NCBI RefSeq assembly: GCF_040409815.1
Contig: NZ_CP099959.1
Span: 1,240,001-1,304,000, forward strand
Direction of reading: 5' to 3'
Origin: Polynucleobacter sp. UK-FUSCHL-C3
GTDB lineage: Bacteria > Pseudomonadota > Gammaproteobacteria > Burkholderiales > Burkholderiaceae
DNA: 64,000 nucleotides
Positions within the stretch are counted from its first letter, which is position 1; the number at the start of each line of letters is the position of its first letter. The translations under genes were made by a program, and so were the position numbers. The notes below the pieces were generated by a model. That model made no database searches. It had not been told where the DNA came from and was given only the letters and a program-made list of their open reading frames with translations. Positions 29,143 to 38,741 of the stretch are shown piece after piece.

Positions 29143-31485
29143 TTAGGCACTGCGATTACGGATCACTCTAAATACGTCAGAGTTAGTGCGCAGCCCTCTT
29201 AATACTCGGGATAAGTGCAGGCGATTAGATACCTGAATCGTAAAGCGCATCGTTACGGAGTCTTCTTTGTACTTATCATCCATCGAGACGTTCAAGATGT
29301 TCGAATCGGCTGACGTAATACTGCTAGCCACTCTCGCCAATACGCCCTTACCTTGCTTTGTATCTACTATAATAGCGACATCAAATTCTCGATTGGTATC
29401 TTTACTCCACTGCACTCCCGCCCATTTGTCACTATCTTTAGAGAGCATCCTAAATGCAACTTTGCAATCCTGTGTATGAATTTGTAGGCCCTCGCCCTTT
29501 CCTAGGTAGCCAATAATGTCATCGCCCGGAATGGGGTGGCAGCAACTTTGGAAGCTTACCGACATTCCCTCGCGACCATCCACCACAATTGCCTGCCCCA
29601 GTGGTTCATTATGTAAGGTACTCCAATCACCCGTACCGAGTCGCATTTGTTCTGAGCCGGCTTCCTCTCCAATGAGGATCTTTAAGCGCGTAGCGAGCTC
29701 TTGCGCCGTTCTTCGACCAAGCACAATGTTCACACACACCTCTTCGCGAGTTTTATCACCCGTCCAATGCAACAATTTCTCCCATAACTCGGGAACCAAT
29801 AAGCCAGCATCAACCCCCTGCTGTCGTAAAGCACTGGCTAATAATCGCTCACCGAGTTGAAGAGCTTCTGCATAGTGTTTTGTCTTTAATGAATGACGAA
29901 TTGCTGCACGCGCTTTACCAGTGCGCACAAACTCTAACCAGCCTGGATTGGGTTGTGATGAGGTCGAGTTAATCACCTCCACAATATCGCCATTCTTTAA
30001 CTCAGTGCGTAAGGGTAATTGCAGATTATTAATCTTGACCGCTACGCAGGCGTTTCCTAAATCACTATGAATAGAGTATGCAAAATCTAATGCTGTCGCT
30101 CCCCTTGGTAATGCACGGATCTGCCCCTTGGGCGTAAATACGTAAACGGCATCTGGGAACAGATCAATCTTCACATGCTCCAAAAACTCCTGTGAATCGC
30201 CACTATTATCTTGGATATCGACCAAAGACTGCAGCCATTGGTGCGCACGATTTTGTACCTCGCTTAACTCTGGAGAACCATCTTTGTAGACCCAGTGTGC
30301 TGCAACCCCAGATTCAGCAACCGCATGCATATCAGCAGTTCGTATCTGAAACTCTACCGGCACACCGGATGGACCTACCAAAGTGGTATGCAACGACTGA
30401 TAGCCATTCAGCTTGGGAATCGCAATGTAATCCTTAAACTTCCCTGGCATCGGCTTATAGAGCGAATGCAATATGCCTAAAGCGCGATAGGTCTCATCGA
30501 CCGTGTGAACGGTAACGCGGAAGGCATAAACATCTAAAACCTGGGAAAAACTCAAGTGCTTGCTGCGCATCTTGTTATAGATGCTAAAAAGCGTTTTTTC
30601 TCTCCCCTGTAAATCAACCTCAATCGCTGCCTTACCAAATTGCGAGCGCACACTCTGCAAAATCTTGTCGACCATCTCACGACGATTACCTCGCGCTTTC
30701 TTGACCGCGTTTTCAATTACCCTAAAGCGCATCGGCATCGAGTGCTTAAAGCTTACATCTTGTAAATCACGATAGATCAGGTTCAAACCCAAACGATGCG
30801 CAATTGGCGCGTAGATCTCCATGGTCTCTAGGGCCACGCGACGTCTCTTCTCGACAGGCACTGCATCTAAGGTATGCATGTTATGGGTACGATCAGCAAG
30901 CTTCACTAAGATCACGCGTACATCGCGCGCCATCGCCATGAACATCTTCCGAAAACTCTCGGCTTGTGCTTCGGCATGACTTTGGAACTCTAATTTATCT
31001 AGCTTGGTTAAACCTTCGACCAATTCGGCAACTTTAGCTCCAAACTGGTTAACCAGATCGGTTTGTGAATACCCTGAATCTTCAATCACATCATGCAATA
31101 AAGCAGCCATGATGCTCTGAGCGTCAAGACGCCAACTAGCACATAACTCAGCAACGGAGACCGGATGGGTAATATAAGGCTCGCCACTGTGACGATACTG
31201 TCCCAGATGAGCAGTATCGGCAAACTGAAATGCCCGTTTGATTTGATTAATTTCCTCTGGCTTGAGGTAATGAAGTTTCTCGGTGAGGCCGGTGATCGAG
31301 ACAACTTGTTGCTTAGGTGGAACGGTAGGCTGTGATGTTGGCCCAAACAGGTGCCGACTCGATTGCTCAAGCAATGAAGCAATCACACTTTGATTTGTAC
31401 TGAGACCCGCCTTAGCTGAGTTTGCACTCAATTGGCTAGACGAACTTTCGCCTAGCAAACCCGTTGTGGTGACTATTGACGCCAC
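29143..31485 (-). CDS. spoT: Bifunctional (p)ppGpp synthetase/hydrolase, SpoT type
   Basis: This enzyme makes and degrades the stringent-response alarmone. The 780-residue product has an HD hydrolase domain (catalytic HD at residues 131-132 in LLHDVIEDSG, and RTHNMHTLDA), a RelA/SpoT synthetase domain (YQSLHTTLVGPSG), a TGS domain (FTPKGQIRALPRGATALDFAY) and a C-terminal ACT domain. Both active sites look intact. The start is GTG 31485 with GGAGG seven bases upstream. It follows rpoZ by 15 bases, the classical gmk-rpoZ-spoT order. Confidence 0.96.
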   Translation of the reverse strand: MASIVTTTGLLGESSSSQLSANSAKAGLSTNQSVIASLLEQSSRHLFGPTSQPTVPPKQQVVSITGLTEKLHYLKPEEINQIKRAFQFADTAHLGQYRHSGEPYITHPVSVAELCASWRLDAQSIMAALLHDVIEDSGYSQTDLVNQFGAKVAELVEGLTKLDKLEFQSHAEAQAESFRKMFMAMARDVRVILVKLADRTHNMHTLDAVPVEKRRRVALETMEIYAPIAHRLGLNLIYRDLQDVSFKHSMPMRFRVIENAVKKARGNRREMVDKILQSVRSQFGKAAIEVDLQGREKTLFSIYNKMRSKHLSFSQVLDVYAFRVTVHTVDETYRALGILHSLYKPMPGKFKDYIAIPKLNGYQSLHTTLVGPSGVPVEFQIRTADMHAVAESGVAAHWVYKDGSPELSEVQNRAHQWLQSLVDIQDNSGDSQEFLEHVKIDLFPDAVYVFTPKGQIRALPRGATALDFAYSIHSDLGNACVAVKINNLQLPLRTELKNGDIVEVINSTSSQPNPGWLEFVRTGKARAAIRHSLKTKHYAEALQLGERLLASALRQQGVDAGLLVPELWEKLLHWTGDKTREEVCVNIVLGRRTAQELATRLKILIGEEAGSEQMRLGTGDWSTLHNEPLGQAIVVDGREGMSVSFQSCCHPIPGDDIIGYLGKGEGLQIHTQDCKVAFRMLSKDSDKWAGVQWSKDTNREFDVAIIVDTKQGKGVLARVASSITSADSNILNVSMDDKYKEDSVTMRFTIQVSNRLHLSRVLRGLRTNSDVFRVIRNRSA

Positions 31486-31500
31486 AGCGGGGCCTCCAAT

Positions 31501-31704
31501 TTAAAGAGGAACTTTGGTCAACATATCCCGATCGGTTACGCCAGCAGCAATCTCACGCAAGGCGACAACGGTTGCCTTGTCTTTTGCATCCACGCGGGCT
31601 GCGTGACCCTGAACGAGCTGACGCGCACGATAGGTTGCGGCCAAGACCAACTCAAAACGATTGGGTACGGTTTTTAAACAATCTTCTACAGTAATACGGG
31701 CCAT
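31501..31704 (-). CDS. rpoZ: DNA-directed RNA polymerase omega subunit
   Basis: Omega aids assembly of RNA polymerase and forms one of the ppGpp sites. The 67-residue product shows the [10 protein letters not shown] start, [16 protein letters not shown] and [10 protein letters not shown], and has normal length. It lies between gmk (64 bases upstream) and spoT, so the alarmone enzyme and a subunit of its target are probably co-transcribed. Confidence 0.96.
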   Translation of the reverse strand: MARITVEDCLKTVPNRFELVLAATYRARQLVQGHAARVDAKDKATVVALREIAAGVTDRDMLTKVPL

Positions 31705-31768
31705 ACGGAACTCACTTATTTAGATTAGGAGGATCTCCAACCCCTATAGGATAACTGATTGGCTGGGA

Positions 31769-32401
31769 TCACGCCCCAAGACGCTTAACGAGTGCGGGGT
31801 AACGAGCCATCATGGGGCTTGCACGCAAGCGGCTTGAAGCCACAATGGCTTGCAGATCCCGCAAAGCGTCGGCAAAGATCTCATTAACCACGATAAAGTC
31901 AGCTTCATGGGCATGCTGGAGCTCAATATGAGCCGCTGCAACCCGCTTGGCAATGGTCTCTTTATCATCCTGACCGCGTTTATAAAGGCGTTCTTCCAAA
32001 GCCTGTATCGACGGTGGAAAGATAAAAATCCAAATAGCTTGCGGTATTAATTGACGAATCTGTTGTGCGCCTTGCCAATCAATTTCTAGAATGACATCGC
32101 TTCCCTTTTGCATTTGTCCCTCAATCCATGAGCGAGAAGTGCCATAAAGATTGCCGTGCACTTCCGCCCACTCTAGAAAATCACCTGAGGATTTCTTGGC
32201 TAAGAATTGCTCTTTAGAAATGAATGAGTAATCGCGCCCATCTAACTCCCCAGCCCGTGGTGCTCGTGTAGTACAAGATAAAGAGAGTTGCAGGCTGTGA
32301 TCTGCCTCAAGCAAAGCGTTGACTAATGACGATTTGCCGGCACCCGAAGGAGCCACAATCATCAACATACTTCCTTCATACGATTGCGGGGTCGTGTTCA
32401 T
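31769..32401 (-). CDS. gmk: Guanylate kinase
   Basis: The enzyme phosphorylates GMP to GDP with ATP. The 210-residue product has the P-loop APSGAGKSSL (residues 17-26), the GMP-binding RAPRAGELDGRDY and Trp-His region EWAEVHGNLYGTSR. It lies 14 bases after yicC and upstream of rpoZ-spoT, placing GDP supply next to ppGpp metabolism. Confidence 0.96.
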   Translation of the reverse strand: MNTTPQSYEGSMLMIVAPSGAGKSSLVNALLEADHSLQLSLSCTTRAPRAGELDGRDYSFISKEQFLAKKSSGDFLEWAEVHGNLYGTSRSWIEGQMQKGSDVILEIDWQGAQQIRQLIPQAIWIFIFPPSIQALEERLYKRGQDDKETIAKRVAAAHIELQHAHEADFIVVNEIFADALRDLQAIVASSRLRASPMMARYPALVKRLGA

Positions 32402-32415
32402 ATTAATAATAGGAT

Positions 32416-33342
32416 TTACTCTAGATTCTGCACCTGCTCGCGCATTTGCTCAATCAATAATTTGAGTTCGAGCGCGGCGTTGGTAAAGTCCGGATTGACT
32501 GATTTAGATCCTAGGGTATTGGCTTCCCGATTAAGCTCTTGGATCAAGAAATCTAAACGCTTACCAACAGGCCCGCCCTCCTGCAGGGTTGTATGAGCAG
32601 TCTGTAAATGAGTCTTTAGGCGCGCCAACTCCTCAGCCACATCAATCCGGACTGCATAGAGAACAACCTCTTGCCGAATCCTTTCCATCAACTCGCTATT
32701 GATTGGTATTTGCACTGTCTTGGAATGAGTACCAAGCGCTTCTTCTAAACGAGCGACCAATTTACTTTGATATTGAGAAACGATCTCTGGCATTCGGGGC
32801 TCTATCCGAGTCACGATAGCCTCCATCGAGGTCAAAATAGTGCCTAGCACCAACGCTAGAGCCTTACCCTCTTCTTGACGCGCACTCAGTAATTGTTTTA
32901 GAGCTTCCTGACCGGCTTCAATACTTGCGACCTGCCATTGATCTTCTGCAGTTTCTGATTCTGTTACGACGCCTGGCCAGCGTAAAATGTCTGCCATTCG
33001 CAGTTCACCGGCATCCGGAAACTGTTTTTTAATACCCTGCTGCAGTTCTTGAAGAGCTGCCAACTTAGCTTGGTTAACGCTAATAGCGGTTTTTGCATGG
33101 CCTGACTCCGATTGCGTTAAACGCCAAGCTGCCCGAACCTCGATCTTGCCACGCTTGAGAGTTTTATTTAAAAGCTCTCGGATACCTGATTCAGCACTCC
33201 GGCACTCATCGGGCATCCGGAAACTTATATCCAGAAAACGGCTGTTCACCGCCCTAATCTCTACCTGTAAATTAGCAAAGCCCCCCGAACCCAACTGAAT
33301 TTGGCGGGAGGCGCTTCCATAACCTGTCATGCTCGATATCAT
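32416..33342 (-). CDS. yicC: YicC family endoribonuclease
   Basis: This belongs to the YicC/YloC family of endoribonucleases implicated in small-RNA decay. The 308-residue protein has the N-terminal SSMTGYGSA motif, the NSRFLDISFRMP segment and a C-terminal DUF1732 region ending GKRLDFLIQELNREANTLGSK. Its start is 32 bases from the divergent rph, so two RNA-processing genes share a promoter region. Confidence 0.94.
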   Translation of the reverse strand: MISSMTGYGSASRQIQLGSGGFANLQVEIRAVNSRFLDISFRMPDECRSAESGIRELLNKTLKRGKIEVRAAWRLTQSESGHAKTAISVNQAKLAALQELQQGIKKQFPDAGELRMADILRWPGVVTESETAEDQWQVASIEAGQEALKQLLSARQEEGKALALVLGTILTSMEAIVTRIEPRMPEIVSQYQSKLVARLEEALGTHSKTVQIPINSELMERIRQEVVLYAVRIDVAEELARLKTHLQTAHTTLQEGGPVGKRLDFLIQELNREANTLGSKSVNPDFTNAALELKLLIEQMREQVQNLE

Positions 33343-33374
33343 GTAGGCATTGTAAATTGCAAAGGTAATCTCCC

Positions 33375-34103
33375 ATGAATCAGCCCTTTCAGCGTCCTAG
33401 CCAACGCCAAGCCCGCGACCTACGACCCGTGACAGTCACACGCTCCTTCACAAAACATGCTGAAGGCTCTGTCCTCATTGGGTTTGGGGATACGAAGGTC
33501 TTATGCACCGCCAGCGTCCTAGAAAAGGTACCACCCCATCAGAAGGGATCAGGAGAGGGTTGGGTGACCGCCGAATACGGCATGCTGCCCCGCTCCACCC
33601 ATACTCGCTCTGATCGCGAGGCGGCTAGAGGCAAGCAAAGTGGTCGCACACAAGAGATCCAACGTCTAATCGGTCGAGCAATGCGCAGTGTTTTTGATCT
33701 CAAGGCTCTAGGGGAACGAACAATTCATTTGGATTGTGATGTATTACAAGCGGATGGCGGTACAAGAACCGCTGCGATCACTGGGGCTTATGTTGCAGCC
33801 CGCGATGCAGTTAATCTCCTACTCAAAAATAAAGTAATTACCAGTGATCCAATTCTTGATAGTGTTGCAGCAATCTCGGTCGGCATCTTTCAAGGCGTAC
33901 CCGTTTTGGATTTAGATTACGCCGAGGACTCTGCCTGCAATACCGATATGAACGTTGTCATGACCGGTAAGGGCGGCATAATTGAAGTTCAAGGTACGGC
34001 TGAGGGCGCGCCCTTCTCACGCACCGAACTAGAGGCTCTTCTTGACTTAGCCCAAGCCGGCATTGAAGAACTCAGTACTCTACAGAGAAAAGCGCTCACC
34101 TAA
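33375..34103 (+). CDS. rph: Ribonuclease PH
   Basis: RNase PH trims tRNA 3' ends phosphorolytically. The 242-residue product is full length, not truncated as in E. coli K-12. It has the [20 protein letters not shown] segment, [20 protein letters not shown], and the [15 protein letters not shown] metal-site region. rdgB starts one base after its stop. Confidence 0.96.
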   Translation: MNQPFQRPSQRQARDLRPVTVTRSFTKHAEGSVLIGFGDTKVLCTASVLEKVPPHQKGSGEGWVTAEYGMLPRSTHTRSDREAARGKQSGRTQEIQRLIGRAMRSVFDLKALGERTIHLDCDVLQADGGTRTAAITGAYVAARDAVNLLLKNKVITSDPILDSVAAISVGIFQGVPVLDLDYAEDSACNTDMNVVMTGKGGIIEVQGTAEGAPFSRTELEALLDLAQAGIEELSTLQRKALT

Positions 34104-34104
34104 G

Positions 34105-34716
34105 ATGAATCAAAGCCTAGTATTAGCATCCAATAATGCTGGGAAGTTGCGTGAGTTTGCTGAACTTCTAAAACCATTTGCAATCGATGTGATAGCCCAA
34201 GGGCAACTGAGTATCCCGGCTGCAGAGGAACCCTTTGAAACCTTTGTGGATAATGCGCTAGCCAAGGCAAGACATGCTAGCTTACTCAGTGCTCTGCCAG
34301 CTTTAGCGGACGACTCGGGGATCTGTGTCGACGCCTTAGGTGGTGCGCCTGGAGTACGCTCTGCTCGTTTTGCAGGGGAGCATTGTTCTGATCGCGATAA
34401 CAACCGGAAACTGATATCGGCATTAGAAAATCAACCAAATCGTCGCGCCCATTACGTTTGTGTCTTGGCATTGGTTCGCAGCGCCACAGATTCACAACCT
34501 CTCATTGTAGAAACACGCTGGGATGGGGAAATCATCGATACGCCACGGGGTGCCAATGGCTTTGGCTATGACCCCTACTTTTACCTGCCCGAGCAGGGCA
34601 AAACTGCTGCTGAGTTGCTAGCGGAGCATAAAAACCAAATTAGTCATCGAGGTCAAGCCTTAAGGAACCTCATGAGCCAATTACAAAACTCTTCTTTCTT
34701 TACCGCTAATGCTTGA
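34105..34716 (+). CDS. rdgB: dITP/XTP pyrophosphatase, RdgB/HAM1 family
   Basis: This house-cleaning enzyme hydrolyses non-canonical purine triphosphates. The 203-residue product starts at ATG 34105, right after rph, with the family start LASNNAGKLREF. ADDSGICVDALGGAPGVRSARFAG is split by standard spacing from GFGYDPYF and the C-terminal KNQISHRGQAL. The 14 codons open upstream overlap rph and were rejected. hemW starts eight bases before its end, an overlap. Confidence 0.95.
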   Translation: MNQSLVLASNNAGKLREFAELLKPFAIDVIAQGQLSIPAAEEPFETFVDNALAKARHASLLSALPALADDSGICVDALGGAPGVRSARFAGEHCSDRDNNRKLISALENQPNRRAHYVCVLALVRSATDSQPLIVETRWDGEIIDTPRGANGFGYDPYFYLPEQGKTAAELLAEHKNQISHRGQALRNLMSQLQNSSFFTANA

Positions 34717-35875
34717 CACTGCAATACAGCTCAAAGCATTACCCCCGCTTTCGCTCTATATCCACTTTCCTTGGTGTGAGCGCAAATGTCCCTATTGCGA
34801 CTTTAACTCGCATCAGGTGAAAGATGGGGGCTTTGATGAGAAGCGCTACATTCAGGCGCTGATTGCAGATTTACAAACAGAGCTTCCGAACATTTGGGGG
34901 CGGCGGGTACACACCATTTTTATTGGCGGTGGCACACCCAGCCTACTCTCCCCCGCTGGTCTTGATGAACTGCTCTCCCATGTTCGAGCCCTAATACCGC
35001 TCGAACCTCATGCCGAGATCACTCTGGAGGCTAATCCAGGATCAGTAGAAGCTGCAAAGTTTAGAGAATTTGCCCAGCTGGGAGTCAATCGAGTATCGCT
35101 AGGGATACAGAGTTTTAATGATCGCCACCTCAAATTCTTAGGCCGTATCCATAACGCTTCTGAAGCGCAGGCTGCCATTGAAATTGCTCAGGACTACTTT
35201 GCAAGTGTCAATCTTGATGTGATGTATGCCTTGCCAGAACAAACTGCCGATGAAGCAAAAGCCGATCTACTGCGCGCCTTGTCTTTCCAAACGAAGCATC
35301 TATCGCTCTATCACCTCACCATGGAGCCCAATACCTACTTTGCAAGCCATCCACCACCCCTACCGAACGAGGATGAAAGTGATGTCATGTTTGAGTTTGC
35401 ACTCTCCACCCTTCAAGAGAGGGGGTATCAGCGCTATGAGGTATCCGCCTACTGTCAAGATGACCAGGTCTGCAGACACAATCTGAATTACTGGGAATTT
35501 GGAGACTATATTGGCATCGGTGCAGGTGCGCATGGCAAGATCTCGATGCCAAATCGTATTACTCGGCAAATCCGTGAACGTCATCCCGAAACGTATATGG
35601 ACAAAATCTTCAAAGAGAACTCTGCCTGTCTTGAGAGCCGTAGCATCGAGATCGACGATCTGGCGTTTGAGTTCATGTTGAATGGTCTTAGATTAATCAA
35701 TGGTGTACCAACCCACCAATTTACAGAACGCACTGGTCTGCCTTTGCATCGAATCTCTAAAGCAATCGATGAGGCGATTCGCAAGGGCTTATTAGACGAG
35801 GATCCGATGCGACTGAAAGCAACAGCCCTTGGTATGCGCTATCTCAATGACCTACAAGAACTATTCTTGAAATAA
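34709..35875 (+). CDS. hemW: Radical SAM family heme chaperone HemW
   Basis: HemW is a heme-binding radical SAM protein related to HemN, thought to insert heme into respiratory enzymes; it is not itself a coproporphyrinogen oxidase. The 388-residue product has the CxxxCxxC cluster motif at Cys23, Cys27 and Cys30 (CERKCPYC) followed by DFNSH, the GGGTPSLL SAM-binding turn and a C-terminal HemN_C domain. It overlaps rdgB by eight bases. Confidence 0.95.
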   Translation: MLDTAIQLKALPPLSLYIHFPWCERKCPYCDFNSHQVKDGGFDEKRYIQALIADLQTELPNIWGRRVHTIFIGGGTPSLLSPAGLDELLSHVRALIPLEPHAEITLEANPGSVEAAKFREFAQLGVNRVSLGIQSFNDRHLKFLGRIHNASEAQAAIEIAQDYFASVNLDVMYALPEQTADEAKADLLRALSFQTKHLSLYHLTMEPNTYFASHPPPLPNEDESDVMFEFALSTLQERGYQRYEVSAYCQDDQVCRHNLNYWEFGDYIGIGAGAHGKISMPNRITRQIRERHPETYMDKIFKENSACLESRSIEIDDLAFEFMLNGLRLINGVPTHQFTERTGLPLHRISKAIDEAIRKGLLDEDPMRLKATALGMRYLNDLQELFLK

Positions 35876-35882
35876 ATAGCAT

Positions 35883-35972
35883 TGGCGGAAGCGGTGAGAT
35901 TCGAACTCACGGAGGACTTTCATCCTCGCCAGTTTTCAAGACTGGTGCATTCAACCACTCTGCCACGCTTCC
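35883..35972 (-). tRNA. tRNA-Ser, anticodon TGA
   Basis: This is a 90-nt class II tRNA with CCA encoded. It has acceptor GGAAGCG/CGCTTCC, anticodon stem CCAGT/ACTGG with loop CTTGAAA (anticodon TGA), a long variable arm (GAGGA...TCCTC) and T-arm GTGAGTTCGAATCTCAC. It reads UCA and related codons. It converges with hemW, whose stop is seven bases away. Confidence 0.97.
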
Positions 35973-36031
35973 ATTAAAGGTGAGATTATAAGGAAGTTAC
36001 GGAATTAGGCTTTCTGCTTTGAAATTTCCAA

Positions 36032-37147
36032 CTAAACCATTATCTTTCTTAAATGCTGCGCAATCGCGAGGCTTGAGGTTAATGCAGGTGATTCAAAGCC
36101 ATAGAGGTTATAGAGGCCTTCGATTTCATGCTCCTCTGGGCCATCAATCCTAAAATCCCCAGCGGCTTGGTCCTTAGACACAATCTTAGCCCTAACCCCT
36201 GAGTAATCCGCTTGCAGTGCTCCGTCTTTAAGGTTCGGCCAGTATTGGCGGATTGCCTCATAAAAACGCTCGCCCCGCTTGGGATCCACGGCGTAATTAA
36301 TTTGCTCCTCAGACTCAATGTCGAGCCACTCCACATCGGGGCCAAACTTTGCTTGCCCTGCCATATCCAATGTCAAATGAACTCCGAGTCCACCTGGCTC
36401 CGGGACTGGATATATCAAATGTTTGAATGGTGACCTGCCAGAGAGGGAAAAGTAATTACCCTTTGCAAAATAGGCCTGAGGGATTGTTTCAGGAGCTAGA
36501 CCCTCGATCTTTCTAGCAATGGCGGGTGCGCTCATGCCTGCACAATTAATCAGATATTTAGTTTGCAGGCGCATCGAGTCTGTCCCACCAACCTCCAACT
36601 CAAAGCCACCGGATATGACTGTCGCCCGGATGAGGGGAGATAAATAGGCAACCATCCCGCCTGCATCCTCAAACCCACCCAAAAGGGAGAGCATGTAAGC
36701 ATGGCTATCAACAATGCCAGAAGACTTAGAAAGAATTGCTGCTTCTACTCTCAGGTCTGGCTCCAAGGTCTTGGCCTCCTTAGCAGTAATCATGCTAATT
36801 TCTGGGGCCTGATTGAGTTGAGCCTTATAGAAAAGTCCCTCTAAGGCATCAATCTGATTTTTATCACTAGCAACAATTAATTTACCGTAACGCTGGGTGC
36901 CTACCTGGTGACCCCGGCAATATTCATATAAAAGACGATTACCTTCAACGCAAAATTTAGCCTTTAAAGAATCTTTTGGGTAATAAATACCTGCGTGGAT
37001 GACCTCACTGTTTCTGGCGCTGCTAATTGTTCCAAATGAGGACTCGCGCTCTAACAAAATGGTCTCATGACCCTGCAAAGCCATCTCGCGGGCGATGGCT
37101 AAGCCGACAACGCCAGCCCCAACTACGACACAATCTAATCGTTCCAT
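36032..37147 (-). CDS. FAD-dependent oxidoreductase, LhgO (L-2-hydroxyglutarate oxidase)-like
   Basis: This is a DAO-family flavoprotein of 371 residues. It has the FAD-binding VVVGAGVVGLAIAREMA, the segment SARNSEVIHAGIYYP typical of L-2-hydroxyglutarate dehydrogenases/oxidases, and the C-terminal NLYGFESPALTSSLAIA. The substrate is likely L-2-hydroxyglutarate or a related hydroxy acid, by family only. The frame is open to 37228, but ATG 37147 begins the FAD fold directly. It diverges from pgi across 83 bases. Confidence 0.86.
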   Translation of the reverse strand: MERLDCVVVGAGVVGLAIAREMALQGHETILLERESSFGTISSARNSEVIHAGIYYPKDSLKAKFCVEGNRLLYEYCRGHQVGTQRYGKLIVASDKNQIDALEGLFYKAQLNQAPEISMITAKEAKTLEPDLRVEAAILSKSSGIVDSHAYMLSLLGGFEDAGGMVAYLSPLIRATVISGGFELEVGGTDSMRLQTKYLINCAGMSAPAIARKIEGLAPETIPQAYFAKGNYFSLSGRSPFKHLIYPVPEPGGLGVHLTLDMAGQAKFGPDVEWLDIESEEQINYAVDPKRGERFYEAIRQYWPNLKDGALQADYSGVRAKIVSKDQAAGDFRIDGPEEHEIEGLYNLYGFESPALTSSLAIAQHLRKIMV

Positions 37148-37230
37148 ATTGTTCTGCTTTGCATGAAGACAAAATCGTAACACTTCAGCCTTAAATAGGC
37201 TTTTGAGGGGCTTATTGATAAAATCCACCT

Positions 37231-38736
37231 ATGTCTACCAAGTCTGCTCAAAGCGATAGTGCCAATCCCTCGAAAGCGGTCTTTGGTTCATTACAAGCTG
37301 CCGGCCTTACCCTTGATCTTGCTTATCAAGGAATTAGTCAACCAGAGTGGGCCAGCCTATTTACCAAGGCGGATCAAATAGGTCTCAAAGGGCAGATTAC
37401 TGAGTTATTGACCGGTGGTCTGGTAAACACCTCAGAACACCGACCTGCCCTGCATACCACCCTGCGTGATCTAAATAAAAATCCAATGCTTTATAAGGGC
37501 AATGATGTAATGCCAGCAATTGCTGAGGTTTGGCAACGCATGGAGGGTTTATGTAATAAATGGGTAGGGGTAACTGATTTAATCCATATCGGAATTGGTG
37601 GTTCTGATTTTGGACCGCGCCTAGCAGTGCAGGCCTTAGCTCACTCTGCGAACAAACCAAATCGTGGCATGCGAGTTCATTTTGCTGCCAACGTCGATAG
37701 CGCTGAGTTAAGCCATATTCTGGAGCGCGCACAAGCTAATAGCACTAAGGTATTGATTGTTTCTAAATCCTTTAGTACTTCTGAAACCATGATGAACGCA
37801 AAGACCATCATCAATTGGTTTAAGGCTAAGAATCTCACAAGCTCGCAGATCCAAAACTCTTTATTTGCCGTTACCTGCAATGTCAAAGCAGCCGAATCCT
37901 TTGGTATTCAAGCAGACAATATTTTCCCGTTTTGGGATTGGGTAGGCGGACGCTTCTCGGTCTGGTCTGCGGTTGGTCTTCCAATTGCTTTGCAGTATGG
38001 TTTTGAGACCTTCAAACAATTTTTATCCGGTGCCAATGCGATGGATCAGCATTTTGCAAGCACGCCAATCTCTCACAATCTACCCGTTTTACTTGCTCTT
38101 GCGCTTTACCATCAACAAACTAAACATCACTCTAAGGCGTATGCGGTGTTGCCCTATGCACATGCTTTAGAACTCCTTCCATTTTGGCTACAACAACTCG
38201 ATATGGAAAGTAATGGCAAGAGTACCGATAGACAAGGCAAGTATGTAAAAACAAGTTCTCCCATCGTTTTTGGAAGTGCCGGTACCAATGCACAACATTC
38301 CTACTTTCAACTCCTTCACCAAGGGCCCGAGATCATCCCGGTAGATTTCATTATGGTGAAGGAGGCGATGAGCTCATTACCAGAGGCCAAGGAGCATCAC
38401 AATGCTCTCTTAGCCAATTGCTTAGCCCAGGCCCAAGCTCTTGCTCATGGTAAAGAGTCCTCCGATCCAAATTTGAGCTATGCCGGCAAGCGACCAAGTA
38501 ATTTAATTGCGTTACCAAAGTTAGATGCATACCACCTCGGCGCTCTATTAGCCTTATACGAACACCGTGCATTTTCTTTAGGAGCTCTGTGGAATCTCAA
38601 TCCATTCGACCAGCCAGGAGTTGAGCTAGGCAAAGTCTTAGCTCGGCCGATTGAAGAAGCGCTCAAGGGGTCTCAACCAAATGATGAAGGTTTTGACTCT
38701 ATAACCTCTGCCCGCATTAACTATTTAAAACAATAA
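37231..38736 (+). CDS. pgi: Glucose-6-phosphate isomerase
   Basis: The enzyme interconverts glucose 6-phosphate and fructose 6-phosphate. The 501-residue product is somewhat shorter than E. coli Pgi but has the SIS folds and both signatures: IGIGGSDFGPRLAVQAL near residue 115, and FWDWVGGRFSVWSAVGLPI. The GAGTNAQHSYFQLLHQG region here reads GSAGTNAQHSYFQLLHQG with the catalytic His. It lies five bases before the phosphomannomutase gene. Confidence 0.95.
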   Translation: MSTKSAQSDSANPSKAVFGSLQAAGLTLDLAYQGISQPEWASLFTKADQIGLKGQITELLTGGLVNTSEHRPALHTTLRDLNKNPMLYKGNDVMPAIAEVWQRMEGLCNKWVGVTDLIHIGIGGSDFGPRLAVQALAHSANKPNRGMRVHFAANVDSAELSHILERAQANSTKVLIVSKSFSTSETMMNAKTIINWFKAKNLTSSQIQNSLFAVTCNVKAAESFGIQADNIFPFWDWVGGRFSVWSAVGLPIALQYGFETFKQFLSGANAMDQHFASTPISHNLPVLLALALYHQQTKHHSKAYAVLPYAHALELLPFWLQQLDMESNGKSTDRQGKYVKTSSPIVFGSAGTNAQHSYFQLLHQGPEIIPVDFIMVKEAMSSLPEAKEHHNALLANCLAQAQALAHGKESSDPNLSYAGKRPSNLIALPKLDAYHLGALLALYEHRAFSLGALWNLNPFDQPGVELGKVLARPIEEALKGSQPNDEGFDSITSARINYLKQ

Positions 38737-38741
38737 TTATT